Assembly: GCA_013298625.1 (NCBI GenBank)
Contig: JAAFIF010000090.1
Coordinates: 1-39,454, forward strand
Source of the DNA: Myxococcales bacterium
GTDB lineage: Bacteria > Myxococcota_A > Polyangia > Polyangiales > Ga0077539
Length of the DNA: 39,454 bases
Reading direction: 5' to 3'
Below, piece after piece: positions 26,199 through 34,121 of this stretch. The notes beneath the pieces were generated by a model. The model worked only from the letters and a program-made list of their open reading frames with translations, was not told the DNA's origin and ran no database searches. Position 1 is the first letter of the stretch, and every line of letters begins with the position of its first letter. Made by a program: the position numbers and the translations under genes.

Positions 26199-27992
26199 TC
26201 AGTCCGCGCAGCCGGCGTCCCTGTTGGCGACGGTGATGCAGTAGAGCGTCGCCGCGGAGCGCCAATCCGGGCGCGCGCCGCCGGTGTACGAGATGCGCCG
26301 CGTGCACCAGGGCTCTCGAGGGTCGGTCACGCGGTCGAAGTACCAGCCGGGCTCGTCGGAGACGGGCGAGCGCGCGCGCGGGCCTGCTGCGACGGTCCAG
26401 GTGGCGAGCTGATCGACTTCGCAGCGGGTGACGCGCTGGCCGAGCTCGCCGACGCCGGTGGGTTCGGTGCTCGTCGGGACGCGCTCTCCGCGGCGCGCGT
26501 CGCAGGGGCTGTCATCAGCGTGGGTGACGATGAGTCGGCAATCGACGCGCTGGCTCTCGTGCGTGACCGCGATGACCGCGGGCTCCGCGAGAGTAAGGCA
26601 TCGTCCGGGCAGGCGCGGTGCGGTGCGCATCGTGATGAACTGCTGCGTCTCTGTGTAGCTCGCGGCGCAGACGGACTCGAGCGAGCTCGCGAGGCACGGC
26701 CTGCCATTGCAGCGCCCTGTTTCGTAGAAGCGTCGCGCGAGCTCGACGATGCGTCGCGAGGGCAGGGCGATCGGAGCCTGTCCGCGGCAGCGCCGTGCCA
26801 GGTCGATCGTGGCGCCTTCGCTCGCGCACGCGGCGGTGACGTGGGGGCACTGCGGGTCCGTCGTGGCTTCGAGCGCGGGCTGCAGCGCGGGGTAATCGAC
26901 GGAGCGGCTCGCATCGTTGCGGCGAGGGATCGCGAGGGGCGCGCCGACGATGGCAGAGAAGAGCACGCGCTCGGGGTGCCTTGGCTTGAGCGAGAGCAGG
27001 TCGTGGGGCCAGCGTCCGGAGGTGTCGTAGTAGCGGTCGAGGTTCCACGTGGGGTCGTCGGGGCTGTTGAGCGAAGAGCGGTAGAAGCGCTGATCGACGT
27101 CGCTGCTGGCCCACTGCGAGGAGGATGGGCGAAACGCGCTGGTGCCGTCGACGCACGACCCGTCGCCGTGCGCGGCGGTGAAGCCGCGGTCCTGCGCGCA
27201 GTCTCGGACCGAGTGATCCTCACCGCTTGACAGCATGACAATCCACAGCGGCGCCTCTGGCCTGAGAAAGCCCGCGTTGGGCGCGCCGCTCTCTGCGGGC
27301 AGCGCTGCTCCGTGCACGACGAGCGCGCGGTAGAGGGCTTCGAGCGGCTGGCCGAGCGAGCAGCCTCGGGCGGTCGCGGCGACGTGGCATCGAAACTGTC
27401 CGCCGAGCGTCGCTTCGTCGCGCGTGGCGCGCTCGCTCACGCGCTCGCATCCATCGGTGTTCGAGCAGAACTCCAAGAACGCGGGCAGCTCCTCGCACGA
27501 CGGGCCGCCTTGGGGTTGCCACGCGCTCGCGTTGCGCGGCCACGCGCGGATGCCGAGCGGCGACGGCGAGCGGAGCCTCGGCGCGATGCGCCCGTCGTCG
27601 CCGGTTGCGCTGTCGCAGCCGGGCAGGCCCGAGCCTCGCGCGCCGAGATCGGCGGAGATGACTCCGATCCGGACGCTCTCTGGATTCACTCCGACCTGGA
27701 CGTCGTCGGGGTTGTTGGGATCGCAGGGGTGTGCGGGCGAGTTGGACGTCGAGCGCGAGACGCAGAGCTTCAGCGTGATGGAGTCGAGCAGGCGCGGGAG
27801 CCGTTCGACGAACGCGGCGGCTTCGGGCGCGGAGTCGACGACGAACACGACGTCATACCAAACCAGTGGGCGCTGAAGGAGTTGCTCACTGACTTCGCTG
27901 ACCACCATCGGGCAGCCGGTCGGGGCCGGGGCCGGGGCACACGCTGTGAGCGCGCCGAGCGAGAGCCAAGCGAGCGAGGAGCGTCTGATCAT
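26199..27992 (-). CDS. Large Cys-rich lipoprotein
   Basis: A 597-residue lipoprotein: MIRRSSLAWLSLGALTAC with the cysteine at 18. A strand YDVVFVVDSAPEAAAFVERL shortly after has the look of the start of a von Willebrand A-like domain (D-x-S-x-S would be needed; here D-S-A-P, so metal binding is doubtful). Later strands RIGVISADLGARGSG and PLWIVMLSSGEDHSV fit the same fold. About 25 cysteines are spread over the protein, suggesting many disulfides. Comparable lipoproteins are common in myxobacteria but of unknown role. Start ATG 27992 is preferred over the adjoining GTG 27995. Confidence 0.72.
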   Translation of the reverse strand: MIRRSSLAWLSLGALTACAPAPAPTGCPMVVSEVSEQLLQRPLVWYDVVFVVDSAPEAAAFVERLPRLLDSITLKLCVSRSTSNSPAHPCDPNNPDDVQVGVNPESVRIGVISADLGARGSGLPGCDSATGDDGRIAPRLRSPSPLGIRAWPRNASAWQPQGGPSCEELPAFLEFCSNTDGCERVSERATRDEATLGGQFRCHVAATARGCSLGQPLEALYRALVVHGAALPAESGAPNAGFLRPEAPLWIVMLSSGEDHSVRDCAQDRGFTAAHGDGSCVDGTSAFRPSSSQWASSDVDQRFYRSSLNSPDDPTWNLDRYYDTSGRWPHDLLSLKPRHPERVLFSAIVGAPLAIPRRNDASRSVDYPALQPALEATTDPQCPHVTAACASEGATIDLARRCRGQAPIALPSRRIVELARRFYETGRCNGRPCLASSLESVCAASYTETQQFITMRTAPRLPGRCLTLAEPAVIAVTHESQRVDCRLIVTHADDSPCDARRGERVPTSTEPTGVGELGQRVTRCEVDQLATWTVAAGPRARSPVSDEPGWYFDRVTDPREPWCTRRISYTGGARPDWRSAATLYCITVANRDAGCAD

Positions 27993-28070
27993 CACGAGCC
28001 GAGCGTGGCGGGGCTGCGCGCGATGGGGCCAGTCGCAAAATCAGACATCGCCATCCAGCGACTCGAACAA

Positions 28071-28117
28071 CGCCAATCGCGTTGGCGGTTGACTTTGTTG
28101 CACTTCGTTACGAAGTG
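28071..28117. promoter_or_regulatory. Two dyads in the divergent region before the DUF4291 gene
   Basis: CGCCAA-TCGCG-TTGGCG (28071-28087) and CACTTCG-TTA-CGAAGTG (28101-28117) have centres exactly 30 bases apart, about three helical turns, so both face the same side of DNA. TTGACT at 28089-28094 lies between them. They fit an operator pair or hairpins in the leader; they also argue that translation begins after 28117. Confidence 0.4.
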
Positions 28118-28126
28118 TCCGGCCTC

Positions 28127-28756
28127 GTGCAAACAGAGCGGTACATCGAGCAGCGATCGCGCTGGCCTGCGAGCGGTCGACACATCCTCGCGCGCTTCGA
28201 CGACGAGACGATCACCGTGTACCAGGCGTATCGAAGCTCGATCGCCGACGCGGCGGTGCGCGATCAGCGCTTGGGGGGCGGCGGCTTCAGCTACGAGCGC
28301 ATGAGCTGGGTGAAGCCGAACTTCTTGTGGATGATGTATCGCAGCGGCTGGGGCGAAAAAGAGGGCCAAGAGCGCGTCCTGGCGCTGCGGGTGCGGCGCG
28401 CGGCCTTCGACCGTTGGCTCGCGCAAGCGGTGCACTCGAGCTTCGTCTCGGAGGTCTACGGCGACGCCGCGTCGTGGGCGCTCGCGGTGAAGCGATCGAG
28501 CGTTCGACTGCAGTGGGACCCCGATCACGACCCATATGGAGCGCCGGTCGAGCGGCGAGCGATTCAGCTCGGGCTTCGCGCGGAGTCGCTGCGCGAGCTC
28601 GGTGAGCGCGAGCTCGTGTCGATCGAAGACATCAGCGCGCTCGTGGCCGAGCAGCGCGCGATCGTGCGCGCACACACCATCGAGTCGCTAGAGATCCCCC
28701 AGGAGAATGTGTACCCCGTCGGCGAGCGCTCGACCCGCGCGCGGCTCGGTCTGTGA
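28127..28756 (+). CDS. DUF4291 family protein
   Basis: A 209-residue soluble protein matching the DUF4291 family in wording: RHILARFDDETITVYQAYR (early arginine and VYQAY), DAAVRDQRLGGGGFSYER, MSWVKPNFLWMMYRSGWG, and LQWDPDHDPYGAPVERRAIQ. The family has no established function. I start at the GTG at 28127, after the dyads, which gives the family's usual length; a TTG at 28082 would start inside the first dyad. It converges on the rhodanese gene so closely that both stop codons lie in one 14-base palindrome. Confidence 0.8.
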   Translation: MQTERYIEQRSRWPASGRHILARFDDETITVYQAYRSSIADAAVRDQRLGGGGFSYERMSWVKPNFLWMMYRSGWGEKEGQERVLALRVRRAAFDRWLAQAVHSSFVSEVYGDAASWALAVKRSSVRLQWDPDHDPYGAPVERRAIQLGLRAESLRELGERELVSIEDISALVAEQRAIVRAHTIESLEIPQENVYPVGERSTRARLGL

Positions 28757-28766
28757 GCGCGCTCAC
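28753..28766. other. Palindrome containing both convergent stop codons
   Basis: GTGAGCGCGCTCAC (28753-28766) is a perfect 14-base palindrome. The stop of the DUF4291 gene (TGA, 28754-28756) and that of the rhodanese gene (28763-28765 on the other strand) are its two mirror-image halves. Confidence 0.55.
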
Positions 28767-29047
28767 CAGTTGGACATCGCGCCGATGTCGGTGACCTGGT
28801 AGCCCTGGCTCTTGAGCAGCTGCGCTGCGGCGGCGCTGCGTCCGCCCGAGCGGCAGTAGAGAACGATGTGTTGGCTCTTGGGGCCGAGCTCGCCGAGCCT
28901 GCGCGCGAGGTCTTGGACGGGGATGTTCTTCGCTCCGTCGACGTGACCTTCGCGAAACTCTTCGGGCGTGCGGACGTCGAGCAGCAGGGCGCCGCTCTTC
29001 ACTTTGTCGCGACCATCGTGGCTTGCCTTGAACATGTTGAACATCAT
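28763..29047 (-). CDS. Single-domain rhodanese
   Basis: A 94-residue protein. It is one rhodanese domain with ALLLDVRTPEEFREGHVDGA (the D-V-R and E-F-x-x-G-H motifs) and the active-site loop YCRSGGRSAAAA with catalytic C65, close to GlpE/PspE-type sulfurtransferases. It should carry a persulfide and pass sulfur to thiophilic acceptors, perhaps with thioredoxin as reductant. No signal peptide, so cytoplasmic. Divergent from the sigma factor gene, 84 bases away; a shared regulator is likely but not visible. Start ATG at 29047 with GAGAG upstream. Confidence 0.9.
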   Translation of the reverse strand: MMFNMFKASHDGRDKVKSGALLLDVRTPEEFREGHVDGAKNIPVQDLARRLGELGPKSQHIVLYCRSGGRSAAAAQLLKSQGYQVTDIGAMSNW

Positions 29048-29131
29048 TGTGCCAGCTCTCTTTCTGTTGGGGAATTCGCGGTCATGCGACCCTCGCCACA
29101 AAGAGCCAACGGTGGCAGAAAGGGGTTCGCG

Positions 29132-29953
29132 ATGACCGAGACCACTGTCGACCCCGCGGTGCTTGCGCAGGCCCAACACGGCGACCCTGCTGCGATGGAG
29201 CGTGTGCTCTCTGCGCTCGCCCCCACGCTTCAGCGATTTGCGCGGAGGCTGTGCGGCGACGGCCCGGACGTCGACGACACGGTGCAGGACGCGATGCTGC
29301 AGATCGCGCGAAAGCTCTCGGAGTTCGAGGGGCGCTCGTCGCTCACCTCGTGGAGCTACGCCGTGGCGCGCAGCGCGTGCTCGCATCGCCGCCGCGGGTT
29401 GAAGAACCGCCCGCCGGTCGCCGACGACATGGCGGACGAGCGCGTGTCCGCCGAGCCGAGCCCCGAGTCGATCGCCTCGGACGCCGAGCTCACGCGGGCG
29501 TTGCGAGAAGTGCTCGACGGGCTGCCCGAGGACTACCGCGAGGTGATCGTGTTGCGCGACGTCGAGGGGCTCACGGCGCCCGAGGCGGCCGAGGCAATCG
29601 GCCTTTCCGTAGACGCGCTGAAGAGCCGCTTGCATCGGGCGCGCAGCGCGCTGCGAGACGCGTTGAAGCCTTGGCTCGAGCCTCCGGCGCCCGAGGCTGC
29701 GGGGGCAGCGTGCCCGAACGTCGCGGACATGTTGTCTCGCAAGATCGAGGGAGAGCTGACGGCGGCGGACTGCGCGGCGATGGAGAAGCACGTCGAGACG
29801 TGCCCGCTCTGCAAGGGCGCGTGCAGCGCGCTCAACCGAGCGCTCTCGGCCTGTTCGCGCGTGCGCGGCGACGAGCCTGTGCCCGAGCGCGTGCAAGAGA
29901 GCGTTCGTCGCGCGGTGCGCGGGTGGCTCGCGACCGCGAAGAGCGCGGTGTGA
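29132..29953 (+). CDS. ECF sigma factor with fused Cys/His (zinc-finger anti-sigma-like) C-terminal domain
   Basis: A 273-residue protein. Residues 15-180 are an ECF sigma factor: region 2 (APTLQRFARRL, DVDDTVQDAMLQIARKL, SLTSWSYAVARSA), a short linker, and region 4 (LDGLPEDYREVIVLRDVEGL, the helix-turn-helix AEAIGLSVDALKSRLHRARSAL). After it, residues 190-245 add C194, C214, H220, C224, C227, C231 and C241. C194-x25-H220-x3-C224-x2-C227 has the ligand spacing of zinc-containing anti-sigma factors. So sigma and sensor appear fused; metal or redox state could control activity. CorE-type ECF factors of myxobacteria also have C-terminal Cys-rich tails. GAAAGGGG precedes the ATG. A thioredoxin gene follows by 97 bases. 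Confidence 0.9.
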   Translation: MTETTVDPAVLAQAQHGDPAAMERVLSALAPTLQRFARRLCGDGPDVDDTVQDAMLQIARKLSEFEGRSSLTSWSYAVARSACSHRRRGLKNRPPVADDMADERVSAEPSPESIASDAELTRALREVLDGLPEDYREVIVLRDVEGLTAPEAAEAIGLSVDALKSRLHRARSALRDALKPWLEPPAPEAAGAACPNVADMLSRKIEGELTAADCAAMEKHVETCPLCKGACSALNRALSACSRVRGDEPVPERVQESVRRAVRGWLATAKSAV

Positions 29954-30050
29954 ATCCTTCGCGCTGGATGCTGTCTCCTATGCTTCGCAGCGCCGACGAG
30001 CGATCGTCGAGCGCGACGAGAACCAACAGCCTTTCGAGGGAGAGCGACTG

Positions 30051-30398
30051 ATGATCACCAACGCAACGACCGACACGTTTCGCACCATTCTTCGCGAGCC
30101 GGGGATCGTGCTGATTGATTTCTGGGCCCCGTGGTGCGGACCGTGCCGCGCGTTTTCGCCGATCTTCGAAGCGGCGGCGAGCCGGCACCCGGACGTGAAG
30201 TTCGTGAAGGTGAACACCGACGAAGAGCAGGCGATCGCGTCGGCGATGCGCATTCGTTCGATCCCCACGTTGATGGCGGTGCGCGACGGCGAGCTGGTCT
30301 TCTCGCAGCCGGGGATGCTGCCGGCCGCGGCGCTCGATCGGCTCATCGAGCAGATCCGCAAGCTGCCCCCCAAGAGCGCCGGCGCAGCGGCGGAGTAA
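30051..30398 (+). CDS. Thioredoxin
   Basis: A 115-residue thioredoxin: VLIDFWAPWCGPCRAF with the C29-G-P-C32 active site, the buried Asp (IDFW), cis-proline in RSIPTLMAV and a typical opening ATTDTFRTILRE. It has no signal peptide and is cytoplasmic. It probably reduces protein disulfides and may supply electrons to persulfide enzymes. It is the only gene behind the sigma factor on this strand, 97 bases away, with no terminator between them, so cotranscription is likely. A C-terminal extension (KLPPKSAGAAAE) is the only difference from typical length. Not named trxA because other thioredoxins may exist. Confidence 0.92.
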   Translation: MITNATTDTFRTILREPGIVLIDFWAPWCGPCRAFSPIFEAAASRHPDVKFVKVNTDEEQAIASAMRIRSIPTLMAVRDGELVFSQPGMLPAAALDRLIEQIRKLPPKSAGAAAE

Positions 30399-30406
30399 TC
30401 TCGCGC

Positions 30407-31195
30407 TCAGCGTCGCGAGGCGATGCGCGCGAAGTCGATGCCCGTGAGGATTCCCCACACGCGGCGGTCGCGCACGGCAACGACGCGACGGGCGCGGGTC
30501 TCGACGGCGTGACGCGCGGCGCGGTGCACGACGGTGTCCATGTCGAGGCACAGCAGGGCGAAGTTCATCACGTCTTCGACGGGGGTCGAGCCGGGCAGCT
30601 CGCGCGCCTGCAGCGCTTCGACCTGCGTGAAGAGCCCTACGGGCCACTCGCTCTCGTCGAGCACGAGCAGGCCTGCGACCTGCGCGTCGGCGAGGCGGTC
30701 GGTCGCGTGCGCGACGGTGTCGAGCGCGGTGACGGACAGGACGGGCGTGGACATGAAGTCCGAGAGGGGAGCCTTCTCTTTGTGGCTCGCGACGGCGTCC
30801 ATGAGATCGCGGGTCGAGAGGACGCCGACGAGCTTTCCGGCGTCGAGGACGTACACGCGGTGGACGTGGCGCGAGACCATGAGCTGCGCGGCGTCGCATA
30901 GGGGCGTGTCGGAGGGGACCGAGAGGATGCCCTTGGTCATGACCGAGTCGACGGTCTGCGCGGGCAGCTCGAGCAGCGGCGCTCGGCGGCCGAAGGCGCT
31001 CTTGGCGCGACCGACGCGCAGCAGGTCCGAGCGCGAGATCACCCCGACCGGGACGCCCGATCGATCGAGCACCGCGAGGCTCGAGAGCGTGTGCTCTCGC
31101 AGGATGTGATCGGCCGCTTCGATCTGCGCGTCGTCGTTGATCGTGCGCACAGGAGCGTGCATCCAGCGCTTGACTGGTTCGTCGTAGTGACCCAT
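30407..31195 (-). CDS. CBS-domain protein with four CBS motifs
   Basis: A 262-residue protein made only of CBS motifs: about residues 10-60, 80-130, 142-190 and 205-260. Each has the D-x-x-L/V-x-x-A-x-x-x-M start and the V-G-V-I-S/L-x-x-D-L/L-x end (for example GVPVGVISRSDLL, GKLVGVLSTRDLMDA and WPVGLFTQVEAL). CBS pairs bind AMP, ATP or other adenosyl ligands and act as energy sensors. No effector domain is present, so it would act on a partner. The next gene upstream on the same strand is also a CBS protein. Convergent with thioredoxin. Confidence 0.85.
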   Translation of the reverse strand: MGHYDEPVKRWMHAPVRTINDDAQIEAADHILREHTLSSLAVLDRSGVPVGVISRSDLLRVGRAKSAFGRRAPLLELPAQTVDSVMTKGILSVPSDTPLCDAAQLMVSRHVHRVYVLDAGKLVGVLSTRDLMDAVASHKEKAPLSDFMSTPVLSVTALDTVAHATDRLADAQVAGLLVLDESEWPVGLFTQVEALQARELPGSTPVEDVMNFALLCLDMDTVVHRAARHAVETRARRVVAVRDRRVWGILTGIDFARIASRR

Positions 31196-31223
31196 CCGTT
31201 GCGTACCTTCGATGTGAAAATGT

Positions 31224-31237
31224 GCTGAAAATTCAGC
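31224..31237. other. AT-rich dyad between the two CBS genes
   Basis: GCTGAA and TTCAGC around AA, in a locally AT-rich stretch. On the minus strand it lies after the first CBS gene and before the second one and could be a weak terminator or an operator. Confidence 0.3.
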
Positions 31238-31249
31238 GGTGAAATGAGC

Positions 31250-31693
31250 TCAAGACACCGCGGCAGAAGAGTCGACCACCTGCCACTCGAACGGCAGCGG
31301 CTGCGCTTCGTTCTGTTCGAGAAGCAAGAGCAGCAGGTCCGTCGAGGTGACGAGGCCGATGAGCCTTCCTGAGTCCGAGAGTACCGGAGCCGCGTCGATC
31401 TTTCGCTCGGTGAAGAGACGAACGATCGTGCCGACGGGCGTGTCCGACGTGATGGTGTACGGGGCGGGCGCCATCGCGGCGCCGACGGGCATGATCGGGA
31501 CGACCACGGACCCGCTGTGCGCGCTCGAGTGCAGCAGGACGTCGCGGTCCGAGAGCATCCCGAGCACTTCGCCCGATCGCACGACGGGCAAGTGCCGGAT
31601 GCGGTGCGTTTGCATCAAGCCCCACGCCGCGTCGAGCGCGAGCTCTGGGGGGACCACGATCACCGTTCGAGTCATCGTCGCTGAGGCGAGCAT
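31250..31693 (-). CDS. Stand-alone CBS pair protein
   Basis: A 147-residue protein, two CBS motifs and little else: TMTRTVIVVPPELALDAAWG leading into HRIRHLPVVRSGEVLGMLSDRD-type wording, then APYTITSDTPVGTIVRLFTE and DAAPVLSDSGRLIGLVTSTD. This is the smallest CBS architecture (one Bateman module), which binds adenosine nucleotides and modulates partners. AAGGAG is about 10 bases before the ATG at 31693. It is followed on the same strand by the four-CBS gene and is divergent from serine dehydratase. The frame continues to 32041 but that part is the shadow of sdaA. Confidence 0.85.
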   Translation of the reverse strand: MLASATMTRTVIVVPPELALDAAWGLMQTHRIRHLPVVRSGEVLGMLSDRDVLLHSSAHSGSVVVPIMPVGAAMAPAPYTITSDTPVGTIVRLFTERKIDAAPVLSDSGRLIGLVTSTDLLLLLLEQNEAQPLPFEWQVVDSSAAVS

Positions 31694-31847
31694 CGGTGCA
31701 GTTCTCCTTCGCTGGGTATTCTGCACCCAACGCGCGCGCGTGTGGGGCCGATCGCGGGCGTCGTGCAGAGGCTTCGCGGCGGCGCAAGCGCTGCGTCTTC
31801 GCTCGCTCAACGGCGGCGCTTCGGCGATGATCTCTCGCACAACCCTC

Positions 31848-33287
31848 ATGGCCATCAGCGTGTTCGACTTGTTCAAGATCGGGATCGGGCCTTCGAGCTC
31901 GCACACCGTCGGGCCGATGCGCGCGGCGAAGATGTTCGTCGACGGGCTCGCGAGAGAGGGTCTCTTGCCGAAGGTGCACGGCGTGCGGACAGAGCTGTAC
32001 GGCAGCTTGGGCGCGACCGGGCGCGGGCACGGATCGGACAAGGCGGTGCTCTTGGGCTTGATGGGCGAGACGCCCGAGGGAGTCGACGTGGACGCGGTCG
32101 ATCGCCGCGTGGCGGAGGTGCGCGCGAGCGAGCGGCTGGTCCTGCGTGGGGACGAGGGCGAGGCGAAGGTCGAGCGCGCGGTCGCGTTTCGCGAGGCGGA
32201 TCACCTGGTGTTCTCTCGCGCGTCGCTGCCCTTTCATCCGAACGGAATGAAGATCGTCGCGAGCGACCACGACGGTCACGCGCTCTACGGGCGCGCGTAC
32301 TACTCCGTGGGCGGCGGCTTCGTGCTCGACGAGAGCGAGGCCGAGCGGCGCAAAGAGGGCGGGGGAGGGGACGAGGTGGGCGGCGTTCCGATGGTGTTTC
32401 GATCGGCCGCGGAGCTGCTGGTGCGCTGCGAAGAGAGCGGGCTGTCGATCTCGGGTGTGATGCTCGCCAACGAGCTGTCGCTGCGCGATGAGCGCGCGGT
32501 GCGCGAGGGCCTGCTGCGCATCTGGTCCGTCATGCAGCAGTGCGTGAAGCGCGGGTGCGCGACGGACGGGATTCTTCCGGGCGGATTGAAGGTCAAGCGC
32601 CGCGCGGCGGACCTGTATCGCCAGCTGCTCGCCTCGCCCGAAGCGGGCCTGCGCGACCCGCTCACGGCCATGGACTGGGTCACGCTCTACGCGCTCGCGG
32701 TCAACGAAGAGAACGCCGCCGGCGGCAGGGTCGTCACCGCGCCCACCAACGGCGCCGCAGGAATCATCCCCGCCGTCATGCACTACTACACGCGCTTCGT
32801 CCCCGGCGCCAACGACGACGGCGTGATCCGGTTTCTGCTCACGGCCGCGGCGATCGGCGTCCTCTACAAGGTCAACGCGTCGATCTCGGGCGCCGAGGTG
32901 GGCTGCCAGGGAGAGGTCGGCAGCGCGTGCTCGATGGCCGCCGCGGCGCTGTGCGAGGTGATGGGCGGCTCGCCCGAGCAGGTCGAAAACGCCGCCGAAA
33001 TCGCGATGGAGCACAACCTCGGCCTCACGTGCGACCCGATCGGCGGGCTCGTGCAGGTCCCGTGCATCGAGCGCAACGCGATGGCCGCGATCAAAGCGAT
33101 CCACGCGGCGCGGATGTCTCTTCGCGGCGACGGCCAGCACTTCGTCTCGCTCGACAAGGTGATTCGCACGATGCGCGAGACGGGCCGCGACATGCGCGAC
33201 AAGTACAAAGAGACCGCGCGCGGAGGGCTCGCGCTGCACGTGCTCGAAGAGCCCATGGACGTCTCGCTCGCGCTGCCAGAGTGCTGA
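31848..33287 (+). CDS. sdaA: L-serine dehydratase (iron-sulfur type)
   Basis: A 479-residue single-chain serine dehydratase: beta and alpha domains fused as in E. coli SdaA (454). The start VFDLFKIGIGPSSSHTVGPM is the family's hallmark, and MAIS at 31848 aligns with it. The alpha domain has the [4Fe-4S] cysteines in GAEVGCQGEVGSAC and NLGLTCDPIGGLVQVPC, and TAPTNGAAGIIPAV. It deaminates L-serine to pyruvate and ammonia. The extra 25 residues include a Glu/Gly-rich loop (RRKEGGGGDEVGG). An upstream ATG at 31827 lacks support. It converges on the MlaF-like gene. Confidence 0.95.
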   Translation: MAISVFDLFKIGIGPSSSHTVGPMRAAKMFVDGLAREGLLPKVHGVRTELYGSLGATGRGHGSDKAVLLGLMGETPEGVDVDAVDRRVAEVRASERLVLRGDEGEAKVERAVAFREADHLVFSRASLPFHPNGMKIVASDHDGHALYGRAYYSVGGGFVLDESEAERRKEGGGGDEVGGVPMVFRSAAELLVRCEESGLSISGVMLANELSLRDERAVREGLLRIWSVMQQCVKRGCATDGILPGGLKVKRRAADLYRQLLASPEAGLRDPLTAMDWVTLYALAVNEENAAGGRVVTAPTNGAAGIIPAVMHYYTRFVPGANDDGVIRFLLTAAAIGVLYKVNASISGAEVGCQGEVGSACSMAAAALCEVMGGSPEQVENAAEIAMEHNLGLTCDPIGGLVQVPCIERNAMAAIKAIHAARMSLRGDGQHFVSLDKVIRTMRETGRDMRDKYKETARGGLALHVLEEPMDVSLALPEC

Positions 33288-33303
33288 GCGCGCGGGGGAT
33301 CGG

Positions 33304-34107
33304 TCAGACCGGCGTCACACCGTACAAGCGCTCGTCTTCGTCGGTCCACTCGGGGTCGCGGCCCTCGATGAACCCGCGCACGCGGGGGTCGCTGTGGTGT
33401 TCGATGTCGTGCGGCGTCCCCTGGCCGAGGACGAGCCCTTCGTCGATCACGATCACGCGGTCGGCGGCTTCGAAGGCGAGCTTCATGTCGTGCGTGACCA
33501 TCACGGACGTGATGTCCATCTCGCGGGCGAGCGCACGCACGAGGTGGCCGATGCGCGTGGTGTTGATCGGGTCGAGGCCCATCGTGGGCTCGTCGTAGAG
33601 GACGACCTCGGGGCGGCAGGCGATGGTGCGGGCGATTCCGGCGCGCTTTTTCATTCCTCCCGAGAGGGACGAGGGCAGCAGGTCTTCGGTGCCAGCGAGG
33701 CCGACGACGGCGAGCGAGTTGCGGACGCGGTCCTCTTTCTCTTGCTCGCTGAGCTTGTCGGCGTAGTGCTCGCGCAGCCCGTAGAGCGCGTTGTCGCGCA
33801 CGGACATCGAGTCGAAGAGGGCGCCGTACTGAAAGACCATACCGACGCGGCGGCGCAGCTCGATGCTCGCCGCGGCGGACATGGTTCGAACGGGGTTTCC
33901 CTCGAAGAGGATCTCGCCCGAGTCGGGGGTGAGCAGGCCGATCATCATCTTGAGCAAGATGGATTTGCCGCAGCCAGAAGGCCCTAGAATCGCGAGGATC
34001 TCTTGGGGGTACACCTCGAAGCTCACGTCGCGAAGGATCTTCGAGTCCCCGAAGGCCTTGCTCACGTTGCGGATCGAGAAGATCGGTTGGCGCTTGTCTT
34101 CGACCAT
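33304..34107 (-). CDS. MlaF-like ABC transporter ATPase
   Basis: A 267-residue ATPase with Walker A GPSGCGKS, Q-loop VFQYGALFDSMSV, signature SSLSGGMKKRAGIAR, Walker B VVLYDEPTMGLDP and switch His in MVTHDM. The GALFDS wording and the MKKR after the signature are those of MlaF/Ttg2A, the ATPase of systems that move phospholipids between inner and outer membranes with an MlaE permease and MCE protein. Neither partner is beside it, so it may serve a permease encoded elsewhere. GGGAGGAGGATTCG is upstream of the ATG. It follows the aminotransferase gene by 14 bases. Confidence 0.88.
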   Translation of the reverse strand: MVEDKRQPIFSIRNVSKAFGDSKILRDVSFEVYPQEILAILGPSGCGKSILLKMMIGLLTPDSGEILFEGNPVRTMSAAASIELRRRVGMVFQYGALFDSMSVRDNALYGLREHYADKLSEQEKEDRVRNSLAVVGLAGTEDLLPSSLSGGMKKRAGIARTIACRPEVVLYDEPTMGLDPINTTRIGHLVRALAREMDITSVMVTHDMKLAFEAADRVIVIDEGLVLGQGTPHDIEHHSDPRVRGFIEGRDPEWTDEDERLYGVTPV

Positions 34108-34121
34108 CGAATCCTCCTCCC

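Noticed and set aside
22503..27992. Secretion or toxin gene cluster
   Set aside because: Three secreted proteins are adjacent but no transporter, immunity or toxin motif was found; they look like ordinary myxobacterial envelope proteins.
29048..29131. GGAAT at 29071-29075 as a sigma-R-type -35 box ahead of the sigma factor
   Set aside because: The expected GTT -10 element is not present 18-19 bases on. The half site alone is not enough. Similarly, the shared CCAAC and AGAAAG words upstream of both divergent starts are mostly ribosome-site sequence.
31827..31847. Upstream ATG as start of serine dehydratase
   Set aside because: It has no ribosome site, and the family's N-terminus aligns with the ATG at 31848.
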